A DNA stretch of 9,818 nucleotides, from NCBI GenBank assembly GCA_040255445.1, contig JBDZUZ010000145.1:1-9818 (forward strand). Direction: 5' to 3'. Positions within the stretch are counted from its first letter, which is position 1, and each line of letters starts with the position of its first letter. Positions 1-4,553 of this stretch are shown here, piece after piece. The position numbers and the translations under genes were made by a program. The notes under the pieces were generated by a model. It was not told where the DNA came from. It worked only from the letters and a program-made list of their open reading frames with translations, and did no database searches. The stretch is from JBDZUZ01 sp040255445 (GTDB lineage Bacteria; Planctomycetota; Phycisphaerae; Phycisphaerales; UBA1924).

Positions 1-432
1 TGGTCCGCGGCGACCGACATCGACCTCGACGTCCTCGCCAAGTGGCTCAACCACCCGAAGATCGCCGCGTACGTCGCCGCCCTGCGACACCATCAAGCCC
101 AGACCGCGAAACGTCGCTGCATCGACCTGCTCAACACAATCATCGACAGCGACGAACCCCTCCCCGAGAAGCGCCGCGCGGCCACCACCCTCCTCCGCGC
201 CATCGCCCCCGCCGGCCGCGCATCTTCGCGCCGAACCCCACACGACACCAACGAGCCCGCACCATCACACCTACGCACCAGGTCCGGGCAACACCAACAG
301 GCAAACCACACCCATACCACCGTCCAAGCTGCATCAACCACCGCGCACGCCGATGCGCATGCCGGTACACACCAGACCAGCGGCACACACCATCACCACG
401 AACCGGCACCCGGCGCATCGTCCACGGGTTGA
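1..432 (+). CDS. Partial hypothetical protein with a helical, terminase-small-subunit/HTH-like core and a His/Thr-rich tail
   Basis: Frame 1 is open from the window edge to a TGA at 430-432, giving 143 codons with no start in view, so the gene begins to the left. The first ~74 codons end almost always in G or C, as real genes here do. They encode WSAATDIDLDVLAKWLNHPK followed by a helical stretch containing AAYVAALRHH, CIDLLNTIID and EKRRAATTLLRAI. The pattern of a Trp-x-x-Pro segment, an amphipathic helix, and a Leu-rich helix ending in RRAAxxLLR resembles orphan HTH or phage terminase small-subunit-like proteins; this is inference from pattern only. From about codon 75 the product becomes low complexity (His, Thr, Ala, Pro, with HTHTT and HHHH runs) and G/C-ending codons become less strict. 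The tail may be unstructured, or the true C-terminus may have been lost to a frameshift. The stop lies inside the first arm of an inverted repeat (421-430/687-696). Confidence 0.6.
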   Translation, partial: WSAATDIDLDVLAKWLNHPKIAAYVAALRHHQAQTAKRRCIDLLNTIIDSDEPLPEKRRAATTLLRAIAPAGRASSRRTPHDTNEPAPSHLRTRSGQHQQANHTHTTVQAASTTAHADAHAGTHQTSGTHHHHEPAPGASSTG

Positions 433-438
433 CCCCCG

Positions 439-460
439 CCTCCAAGCCCGTAGGGCGACA
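439..460 (+). repeat. Stem-loop module, first copy (GCCC-GTA-GGGC)
   Basis: GCCC (446-449) pairs with GGGC (453-456) around a GTA triloop. The flanks CCTCC...AA on the left and GACA on the right recur around the hairpin at 525-539, so these two are copies of one module about 78 bp apart. The triloop is of the C(GNA)G class, which is unusually stable in single-stranded DNA. Confidence 0.55.
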
Positions 461-468
461 GCGTTTAG

Positions 469-502
469 CCCACGGCGCCGCGGCGAAGCCGCAAGCCGTG
501 GG
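469..502 (+). repeat. Two-tier REP-like hairpin with GAA triloop
   Basis: CCCACGGC (469-476) pairs perfectly with GCCGTGGG (495-502). Inside, GCGGC (480-484) pairs with GCCGC (488-492) around GAA (485-487). An asymmetric internal loop (GCC against AA) separates the two stems. The tip contains GCGAAGC, a DNA mini-hairpin known for exceptional stability. The bulged two-stem architecture is typical of REP elements, but the sequence differs from the three elements around the transposase, so this may be a second REP family. Confidence 0.6.
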
Positions 503-514
503 TCAGCAGCCCAA

Positions 515-542
515 CCTCCCCGAAGCCCTCGAAGAGGGCGAC
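515..542 (+). repeat. Stem-loop module, second copy (GCCCTC-GAA-GAGGGC)
   Basis: GCCCTC (525-530) pairs perfectly with GAGGGC (534-539) around GAA. It shares CCTCC...AAGCCC to the left and GGGCGACA to the right with the module at 439-460. The stem is two pairs longer here, so the family varies in stem length while keeping a C(GNA)G tip. Confidence 0.55.
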
Positions 543-652
543 ACATTCGTGGGCTACCTCACGGACACCACACCCCCCACGAGACAGCCATCGCACCGGT
601 GGATACCCACTGATCGCCGATCGCGCACCACTCCCACCGTCCACCTCGCGCC

Positions 653-669
653 GACCCCCAAAGGGGGTC
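653..669 (+). repeat. Perfect 7-bp hairpin with AAA triloop
   Basis: GACCCCC (653-659) and GGGGGTC (663-669) are perfectly complementary around AAA. There is no T-run after it on either strand, so a rho-independent terminator is unlikely. It belongs to the local hairpin cluster. Confidence 0.55.
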
Positions 670-715
670 ACGGAGTGTCGCCGCGGAACCCGTGGAAAGA
701 GTCGCACCGCCCTCA

Positions 716-732
716 CTGTCCCGAAGGGACAG
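716..732 (+). repeat. Perfect 7-bp hairpin with GAA triloop
   Basis: CTGTCCC (716-722) and GGGACAG (726-732) are perfectly complementary around GAA. Neither strand has a following T-run. It is the rightmost hairpin of the 446-732 cluster and again has the C(GAA)G tip. Confidence 0.55.
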
Positions 733-861
733 AGGAATCGAATGCAACATCCACACCAGAACACCGCCACCAACCGCAGCGCAACAGAGCCGCCACCACG
801 ACTCCCACGCATCCCGCGCGGCGGCGCGACCGGACCACCCGCCCCCATCGCACCAATTCGC

Positions 862-906
862 CCTATTGGTCCTATGAGACCTATCGGACCTATGAGACCT
901 ATCCCC
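862..906 (+). repeat. 9-bp minisatellite, about five units (CCTATNNNN)
   Basis: Five consecutive 9-mers begin CCTAT: CCTATTGGT, CCTATGAGA, CCTATCGGA, CCTATGAGA, CCTATCCCC. The middle three fit CCTATNNGA, and units two and four are identical, which suggests an 18-bp higher-order repeat. Just upstream ACCAAT (852-857) can pair with ATTGGT (865-870), spanning the edge of the array. Because the unit is a multiple of three, all frames stay open and yield false Gly-rich or Tyr-rich peptides. Confidence 0.75.
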
Positions 907-963
907 CTCCGCGCCCGCCAGGTGGTCCGCGCACGTCGGGCTGAAGCGGGTCGCGAAACTGCC

Positions 964-1021
964 CAAGCGTTTCGTGGCACGGGGTCGAGGCTTTGCGAGT
1001 CCCCGTGCGTTGGGCTTCCGA
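964..1021 (+). repeat. REP-like element A (upstream of the transposase)
   Basis: The core stem is GCACGGGG (977-984) with CCCCGTGC (1001-1008), eight perfect pairs. Above it is a two-base bulge (GT, 999-1000), a three-pair stem (985-987 with 996-998) and an eight-base loop. An outer six-pair stem GCCCAA (961-966) with TTGGGC (1010-1015) encloses it. CGTG sits directly 5' of the hairpin foot, where known RAYTs read a tetranucleotide. The 30-base core 978-1007 is identical to element B read on the other strand. The element appears to run from CAAGCG to CCGA. Confidence 0.85.
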
Positions 1022-1084
1022 CCCGGTGCGGAGGCTCGTTGACACGGGAACCCACGCGATCGCCCATCTGTACACTCGCCGCGC

Positions 1085-1729
1085 ATGCCAGCACCCGACC
1101 TCACCCCGCTCCGTAAGAAGCTGCACCGCATCACGCCCGACGGCGGCGTCCACTTCCTCACCTTCTCGACCGACCGCCAGCTTCCACTCTTCGACCGCGT
1201 CGAGATGCGCAAGGCGTTCATTCCGTATCTGATCGCGGCGCACCAGCGGCATCGGTTCAGGTTGCTCGCATGGGTGTTGATGCCCGAGCACTTCCACATC
1301 ATCCTGGTCCCAACAGCGCGGCCGACGGCGCAGTGGCCGGAGGGTGGGGGGTCGGAGGTCCCGGAGATCCTCGGCGGGCTCAAGAAGCCGTTCGCGGAGG
1401 CGGTGATGCGGGCGCGGGGGTTGATTGATCCGCGGCTGCGGGTGCAGTTGCGTGATGGACAGGGGCGGCCGCGGTTCTGGCAGGCGGGCGGAGGGTTTGA
1501 CCGGAATGTCCGGGACTCGTGGGAGCTGGCGCGGGAGATCATGTACATCCACCAGAACCCGGTGAAGCGGGAGCTGGTCGAGCGTGCCGCGGCGTGGCGG
1601 TGGTCGTCGGCCGCGTGGTACGCTGGCGAGGAGTACGCCGGACCGCCGATCGATACAGTGGTGTTCGATCGGTCAACCTTCCCGGGGCCGTTCCCGGAAC
1701 GGCTGCTGGGGGAGCGGAAAGGCTCGTGA
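1085..1729 (+). CDS. REP-associated tyrosine transposase (RAYT, Y1 HUH family)
   Basis: The 214-residue product is a single-domain HUH nuclease of the IS200/IS605-like TnpA fold. It is expected to cut and rejoin single-stranded REP hairpins through a 5'-phosphotyrosine. The HUH motif is H69-F70-H71 within PEHFHIILVP. The catalytic tyrosine is most likely Y154 in MYIHQNPVKRELV, which matches the RAYT YIHxNPVR signature. Other family marks are FLTFSTDRQ near residue 24, LKKPFAEAV near 99, RFWQAGGGFDRNV near 130 and WRWSSAAWY near 171. The length is normal and the frame intact, so the enzyme could be active. The ATG at 1085 is the first good start; no Shine-Dalgarno precedes it. Inverted REP-like elements flank the gene at 964-1021 and 1811-1866 and are its probable substrates. 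The single-copy, domesticated nature of RAYTs is family knowledge, not shown here. Confidence 0.9.
   Translation: MPAPDLTPLRKKLHRITPDGGVHFLTFSTDRQLPLFDRVEMRKAFIPYLIAAHQRHRFRLLAWVLMPEHFHIILVPTARPTAQWPEGGGSEVPEILGGLKKPFAEAVMRARGLIDPRLRVQLRDGQGRPRFWQAGGGFDRNVRDSWELAREIMYIHQNPVKRELVERAAAWRWSSAAWYAGEEYAGPPIDTVVFDRSTFPGPFPERLLGERKGS
1687..1703 (+). repeat. Perfect inverted repeat inside the 3' end of the RAYT gene
   Basis: GCCGTTCC (1687-1694) and GGAACGGC (1696-1703) are perfectly complementary around one central C. As a hairpin this gives a seven-pair stem with a CCG loop. It lies in codons 202-207 of the transposase gene. It could be structural in DNA or mRNA, or chance in GC-rich coding sequence. 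Confidence 0.4.
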
Positions 1730-1810
1730 TGGTGACGGTTGATGGGGAGGTGATCGTGTCACACGCTGGACAGGTCGGAGGGCGTTGCCGAGTGCGAGGG
1801 TCACGGTTGA

Positions 1811-1866
1811 TCGGTCGCCCAACCACGGGGACTCGCAAAGCCTCGACCCCGTGGCACGGAACTTTG
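1811..1866 (-). repeat. REP-like element B (downstream of the transposase, inverted)
   Basis: Read on the minus strand this is a copy of element A with an identical 30-base core (1824-1853). The foot pair of the main stem differs: A closes with G-C, whereas B closes with C-G (CCACGGGG 1823-1830 with CCCCGTGG 1847-1854). Pairing is therefore kept by a compensatory change. CGTG again lies immediately 5' of the hairpin, and CCGA again marks the 3' end. The CAAAG...TTCCGTG flank also matches element A loosely. Confidence 0.85.
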
Positions 1867-2019
1867 GAGTACTTACGTCAAGGAGGGGGCGTGGCCGGGC
1901 CACCCGCCGCATGCGGGGGATTCCACTTCGGAATATCCGAGATCCGATCGGGCCAGCTCGGAAGCATCTCATGCCGCCGCCTCGCCCGACTCTTTAGCCG
2001 CAGACGTCTTTGCTCTTTC

Positions 2020-2023
2020 GGAG
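2020..2023 (+). promoter_or_regulatory. Ribosome binding site deciding the LRR start
   Basis: GGAG ends nine bases before GTG at 2033 but only three bases before the in-frame TTG at 2027. The spacing favours GTG as the start. Confidence 0.45.
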
Positions 2024-2032
2024 TAGTTGCTT

Positions 2033-2920
2033 GTGAAACACAGAAAATACTCTCTAAACTCGGTCGATGGCGGCATGAATGCCGTCTTGTCTGGCCCACT
2101 GGTTGGCGAGAGTCTGAGTGAATTGAAGCTGCTGCGGCCAAGGCGCATTACGATAGCAAGTGAAACGGGGTGGGCTGGGAAGAGTCTCGACTTCTTGTCG
2201 GAATTTTCCTTCTTGGAAGAGCTCGTGATAGTTGACCGGGCGCAGATCGACGACGTATCTGCAATTGCAACGTTAAGAAGCCTAAGAATGCTTCGGCTGT
2301 TCACCTATGCAAAGGGGGCATTGGACCTTTCCGGGCTGGCGTCTCTCCAAGAGGCTAACATAATATGGAACCCGAAGTTTTGTGGACTGGGCGGATGTGC
2401 CTCCCTCATAAAGCTGCACATCGAAAAGCTCCGGCAGCCGGCCGCGGACGAACTAGGAAGTCTCCAGCGTTTGCAAAGTCTGGATATCATGGATACGCGA
2501 ATTCAATGTTTCGACGCAATATGGGAGCTGCAGGGGCTTGAGAGTCTGCGCATCGCATTGGCTCCACATTTAACCAATAAAGAGTTTCGGGGTATTGGCA
2601 GGATGCGTTCGCTGAGGCAACTGGTGCTTCAGAATTGCCGTCAAATCGACAACATAGATAATATAGCAAAGTGCCAGAGCCTCATTAAATTGGTGGTGGA
2701 GGACTGCAGTTCAATCGCGTCGATTAGGCCGCTCGCTGGGCTTTTGAGATTGCAAGAACTTAAACTTCCGGGTAATACAAATGTTCAGGACGGTGACCTT
2801 TCCGTTGCTACGGAACTTCCTGAGTTGGCGGTGTTTTCTGCGGCGAACCGCAGGCATTACAATCCCGGCGTTCGCGACATCGTACATCAATTGGAGAGGC
2901 GATATGGCAGACCAATATAG
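2033..2920 (+). CDS. Leucine-rich repeat protein of low-GC, probably foreign origin
   Basis: The product is about 295 residues with roughly nine irregular LRRs of 20-25 residues from about residue 61 to 268, for example LEELVIVD, LRMLRLF, LQSLDIMD, LRQLVLQN, LIKLVVED and LQELKLPG. It ends with DGDLS near 253 and NRRHY near 272. I recall that tail pair from a sporadically distributed family of stand-alone bacterial LRR proteins; its function is unknown to me. There is no signal peptide or membrane segment, so it is probably cytoplasmic. I chose GTG at 2033 for its better ribosome-binding spacing; TTG at 2027 is the alternative. Base use differs sharply from the neighbours, with many A/T-ending codons including ATA. 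This and the flanking REP-like elements B and C suggest horizontal acquisition. It converges on the secretion operon. A role in immunity or defence is conceivable, but nothing in the sequence demonstrates it. Confidence 0.75.
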   Translation: MKHRKYSLNSVDGGMNAVLSGPLVGESLSELKLLRPRRITIASETGWAGKSLDFLSEFSFLEELVIVDRAQIDDVSAIATLRSLRMLRLFTYAKGALDLSGLASLQEANIIWNPKFCGLGGCASLIKLHIEKLRQPAADELGSLQRLQSLDIMDTRIQCFDAIWELQGLESLRIALAPHLTNKEFRGIGRMRSLRQLVLQNCRQIDNIDNIAKCQSLIKLVVEDCSSIASIRPLAGLLRLQELKLPGNTNVQDGDLSVATELPELAVFSAANRRHYNPGVRDIVHQLERRYGRPI

Positions 2921-3064
2921 GGAAGAGTGCACACAAAGCGGGCGCGCCGGTTCAACATGTGAGCGAGTTGCGCGAGCCCCGATCCGTCGCCGGGTTGCCC
3001 GGGCATGGTCCCAACGCCTGGCCCAGGTGCTGAGTTGATGGGTCGTTCAGTAGAGGTGAGCGAT

Positions 3065-3121
3065 CAAACGCTTCGTGGCACAGGGTCGAAGCTTTGCGAC
3101 TCCCTGCGTGTCGGTGTCCGA
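3065..3121 (+). repeat. REP-like element C (beside the CYTH remnant)
   Basis: This is a diverged copy of element A in the same orientation. It keeps TTCGTGGCAC at the 5' side, the upper stem TCG (3086-3088) with CGA (3097-3099), a two-base bulge (CT) and CCGA at the 3' end. In the main stem, the G-C pair of A (981/1004) is A-T here (3082/3105), a compensatory change. The foot of the stem is weaker, with a small bulge before GTG. It sits between the convergent LRR gene and the minus-strand operon remnant, a usual place for REPs. Confidence 0.8.
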
Positions 3122-3134
3122 TTCTGCCTGTCCC

Positions 3135-3362
3135 TCACCCCCTCTCCGTCGGCGTTTCCTGTTCCGCCGCGAGGAGCTCGGCGTAGCTGCGGTCGATGGG
3201 TTCGCCGATGGCCTGCTGGAAGGCGTGGCGGAGTTCGCGGAGGACTTCGTGGGCGGTGTCGATGGTCTGGCTCTCGCAGACCAGGCACTCGAACTCGAGG
3301 AAGTTGCCGAGGGTCTCGACCTGGTCGAGGTGGATGCGGATCGGCAGCGCATCAATACCGCG
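3135..3362 (-). pseudogene. C-terminal remnant of a CYTH-domain (class IV adenylyl cyclase-like) protein
   Basis: The minus-strand frame encodes 75 codons bounded by TGA stops at 3363-3365 and 3135-3137, with no ATG, GTG or TTG start. Its product contains IRIHLDQVETLGNFLEFE, which matches the late CYTH signature LDxVxxLGxFxExE. It goes on through a helix (DTAHEVLRELRHAF) to GEPIDRSYAELL, the usual CYTH C-terminus. CYTH proteins act on triphosphates (class IV adenylyl cyclase, thiamine triphosphatase and related). The N-terminal ExExK half that binds substrate and metal is missing, so no activity is expected. Codons remain G/C-ending and stop-free, so the truncation may be recent. The remnant overlaps the last bases of the TPR lipoprotein gene in another frame, which suggests a deletion joined the two genes. 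The alternative, translation by frameshifting from the TPR gene, has no visible signal. Confidence 0.75.
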
Positions 3363-3981
3363 TCAGCCGCTGCCGCGCCCAATCACGCCACGCCTCGGTC
3401 TCGCCGCGCATCGCGATCTCTTCGAGCATGCCGCGGGTGCCAGCATCGGTGTCGTTCGTGCGGACCTGCAGCCGTGTGATCGCCTGCAGCGTCGGGATGT
3501 GGTTGGGGTAGACCTCGAGCGCGGTGCGGTAGCTCTTCATCGCATCGCCGGTCTTGCCGGCGGTCTCGAGCGCGATGCCGAGATTGAGCCGCGGATCCGG
3601 GTGCCCCGGCAGCAGCCGCCGCGCCCACTCGAACTCCGCCGCGGCCTCGTAGAGCTTGCCCTGCCTGAGGTACAGCACGCCGAGGTTGTTGTGCGCCGGA
3701 CCGTGGTAGAGATCGGCGGTCAGGGCGTTGCGGAGAATCTCCTCGGCCTTGGCCGGGTCCTTCCACATCAGGTCCGCCGCTTCCTGATTCAGTTGATCGG
3801 CGAGCGTCGGCTGACGCTGCACTTCAGCAGGCGTGGAATAGGGCGAGTTCGAGGCCGGGCGGTTGGTGCAGCCCGTCATCGCCGCACCGACCAGAACCGC
3901 CGCGGCGATCGCGCCTCCCCAAAGTCGAAACGTGCCAACATACCCGAGCCGTGCCGTCTTATATGGAGTAGCAGCGATCAA
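3352..3981 (-). CDS. TPR lipoprotein at the end of the secretion operon (possible pilotin)
   Basis: The 209-residue product begins with a basic N-region, a hydrophobic segment (residues 22-36) and a lipobox-like MTGC with Cys38, so it is probably a lipid-anchored envelope protein. Three TPR-like repeats follow at about 61-93, 94-127 and 128-161, including GPAHNNLGVLYLRQGKLYEA and LNLGIALETAGKTGDAMKSY. The start is TTG at 3979-3981, overlapping the previous stop as TTGA. AGGAG at 3989-3993, seven bases upstream, supports it. As the last intact gene of a coupled secretin operon, it may help place or assemble the secretin, as the TPR lipoprotein pilotins of the PilF/PilW type do; this is inference. 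The role could equally be a TadD-like accessory. The C-terminus ends where the CYTH remnant begins, so its last residues may have been altered by that junction. Confidence 0.8.
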   Translation of the reverse strand: MIAATPYKTARLGYVGTFRLWGGAIAAAVLVGAAMTGCTNRPASNSPYSTPAEVQRQPTLADQLNQEAADLMWKDPAKAEEILRNALTADLYHGPAHNNLGVLYLRQGKLYEAAAEFEWARRLLPGHPDPRLNLGIALETAGKTGDAMKSYRTALEVYPNHIPTLQAITRLQVRTNDTDAGTRGMLEEIAMRGETEAWRDWARQRLTRY

Positions 3982-4553
3982 CGCACATCTCCTGATGAAC
4001 TCATTGCTCCACCCGCATCACCCGGCGCGGGATACACCGCGCTCAGCGTGAGCAGGCACCGAAGCCTCGGTTCGATCCCCACCTCCGCCGGCCCCGCGCG
4101 AGTGATCTCGATCCCGCTGATCGTCCACTCCGGCTGATCGGCGCGCCAGACCCGGACAAAGCGCCCGATCTCCGGCAGACTCACCGGCTGCAGCGTGAGC
4201 CGCACCGCCTGCCGCCGAAGCTCCGCGCCGCTGGCGGCGGTTCCACCGCTCAGAATGGTCTCGGGCTCGGGCGCCACCTCCGCCAGCCGCGCTGTCGAGA
4301 TGCCGGCCTTCCCCAGCGCGGTCGAGAGCTGTCCCACCATCCCCGCATCGGGCCGAACGCCGGTGCGGCGATCGGCGATCATCGCGCGAAGCTCTTCCAT
4401 CTCCTCCACCTGCGCGGCAACCGTGCGCAGCGAAGCGATCCTCGCCCGGGCCGCGGACTCAGCCGCTCGCGCGTCCAGTAGGCCGCGGCCGGCGTACGCC
4501 GCGGCGGCGATGATCGCAAGCACCCCGACGATCCACATGATGCGCCCAGTCAC
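3978..4553 (-). CDS. GspM/PilO-like inner-membrane assembly protein
   Basis: The 191-residue product has one N-terminal membrane segment (residues 5-22), then a charged coiled-coil-like helix (27-62), then a compact domain from about 68 to 175. The stretch VRLTLQPVSLPEIGRFVRVW followed by WTISGIEITRAG has the helix-strand pattern of the ferredoxin-like fold in GspM and PilO. Such proteins pair with GspL or PilN to form the periplasmic part of the inner-membrane platform. The assignment rests on topology, size and its place after a GspL-like gene rather than on strong sequence signature. The GTG start overlaps the upstream stop as GTGA. GGGAGG at 4559-4564, five bases upstream, is a good ribosome binding site. 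The last ~15 residues are Gly/Ser-rich and likely flexible. Confidence 0.7.
   Translation of the reverse strand: MTGRIMWIVGVLAIIAAAAYAGRGLLDARAAESAARARIASLRTVAAQVEEMEELRAMIADRRTGVRPDAGMVGQLSTALGKAGISTARLAEVAPEPETILSGGTAASGAELRRQAVRLTLQPVSLPEIGRFVRVWRADQPEWTISGIEITRAGPAEVGIEPRLRCLLTLSAVYPAPGDAGGAMSSSGDVR
3989..3993 (-). promoter_or_regulatory. Ribosome binding site for the TTG-start TPR lipoprotein gene
   Basis: AGGAG on the minus strand lies seven bases before TTG (3979-3981). It decides the start of a gene whose initiation codon would otherwise be doubtful. Confidence 0.6.

Larger units (their letters stand above)
433..1084. other. Gene-free stretch dense in stem-loops and repeats
   Basis: I see no convincing gene in these ~650 bp. 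The longest open frames translate to Arg/Pro/His/Thr-rich strings typical of out-of-frame GC-rich DNA. The stretch holds five stem-loops between 446 and 732, a C/A-rich plus strand around 735-815, a 9-bp minisatellite (862-906) and REP-like element A (964-1021). The upstream region of the transposase gene (1022-1084) has no clear Shine-Dalgarno sequence. Confidence 0.7.
961..1867 (+). mobile_element. REPtron-like unit: RAYT gene flanked by inverted REP-like elements
   Basis: A single transposase gene of the RAYT class sits between element A, oriented forward, and element B, oriented in reverse. RAYT genes flanked by inverted REPs are the described REPtron arrangement. No target duplication is expected for HUH enzymes and none was sought. 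The exact ends are uncertain; the limits given are the outermost bases of the two REP elements. Confidence 0.7.
1730..2032. other. Intergenic stretch between RAYT and LRR genes
   Basis: No gene is supported here. It contains a 13-bp direct repeat with one mismatch (GGTGACGGTTGAT at 1731-1743, GGTCACGGTTGAT at 1799-1811), REP-like element B, a palindrome GTGGCC-G-GGCCAC at 1891-1903, and a short CCCGC/GCGGG pair just after it. Base composition falls toward the LRR gene. Confidence 0.6.

Noticed and set aside
469..502. Integron attC site
   Set aside because: There are no RYYYAAC/GTTRRRY core sites, extrahelical-base pattern, integrase or cassette structure.
653..732. Hairpins at 653-669 and 716-732 as rho-independent terminators
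   Set aside because: No T-run follows on either strand, and they sit in a cluster of similar hairpins away from gene ends.
862..906. CRISPR-like array
   Set aside because: Units are 9 bp with no spacers, far too short for CRISPR repeats.
42..944. 300-codon plus-strand open frame over the repeat region
   Set aside because: The protein is Arg/Pro/His/Thr-rich without domain pattern, overlaps the better-biased partial gene in frame 1, and passes through all hairpins and the minisatellite.
1039..1076. TTGACA (1039-1044) and TACACT (1071-1076) as a sigma-70 promoter of the RAYT gene
   Set aside because: The spacer is 26 bases instead of 16-18, and the -10-like box would give an almost leaderless transcript; chance is likely.
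465..1552. Long minus-strand open frames (465-1094, 559-1548, 899-1552)
   Set aside because: They lie antisense to the repeats and the RAYT gene, stay open because of high GC and the 9-bp repeat, and encode no recognisable motif.
1891..1903. GTGGCC-G-GGCCAC palindrome as an operator for the LRR gene
   Set aside because: It is over 120 bp from the start, has no promoter-like boxes near it, and no regulator gene is adjacent.
3346..3370. Programmed frameshift joining the TPR gene to the CYTH remnant
   Set aside because: There is no slippery heptamer or Shine-Dalgarno-like stimulator, and such a fusion would join a periplasmic lipoprotein to half a cytoplasmic enzyme.
3047..3382. 111-codon minus-strand frame with a Ser/Arg/Pro-rich product
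   Set aside because: It is the out-of-frame shadow of the CYTH remnant and the REP-like element; the remnant frame shows a clear family signature instead.
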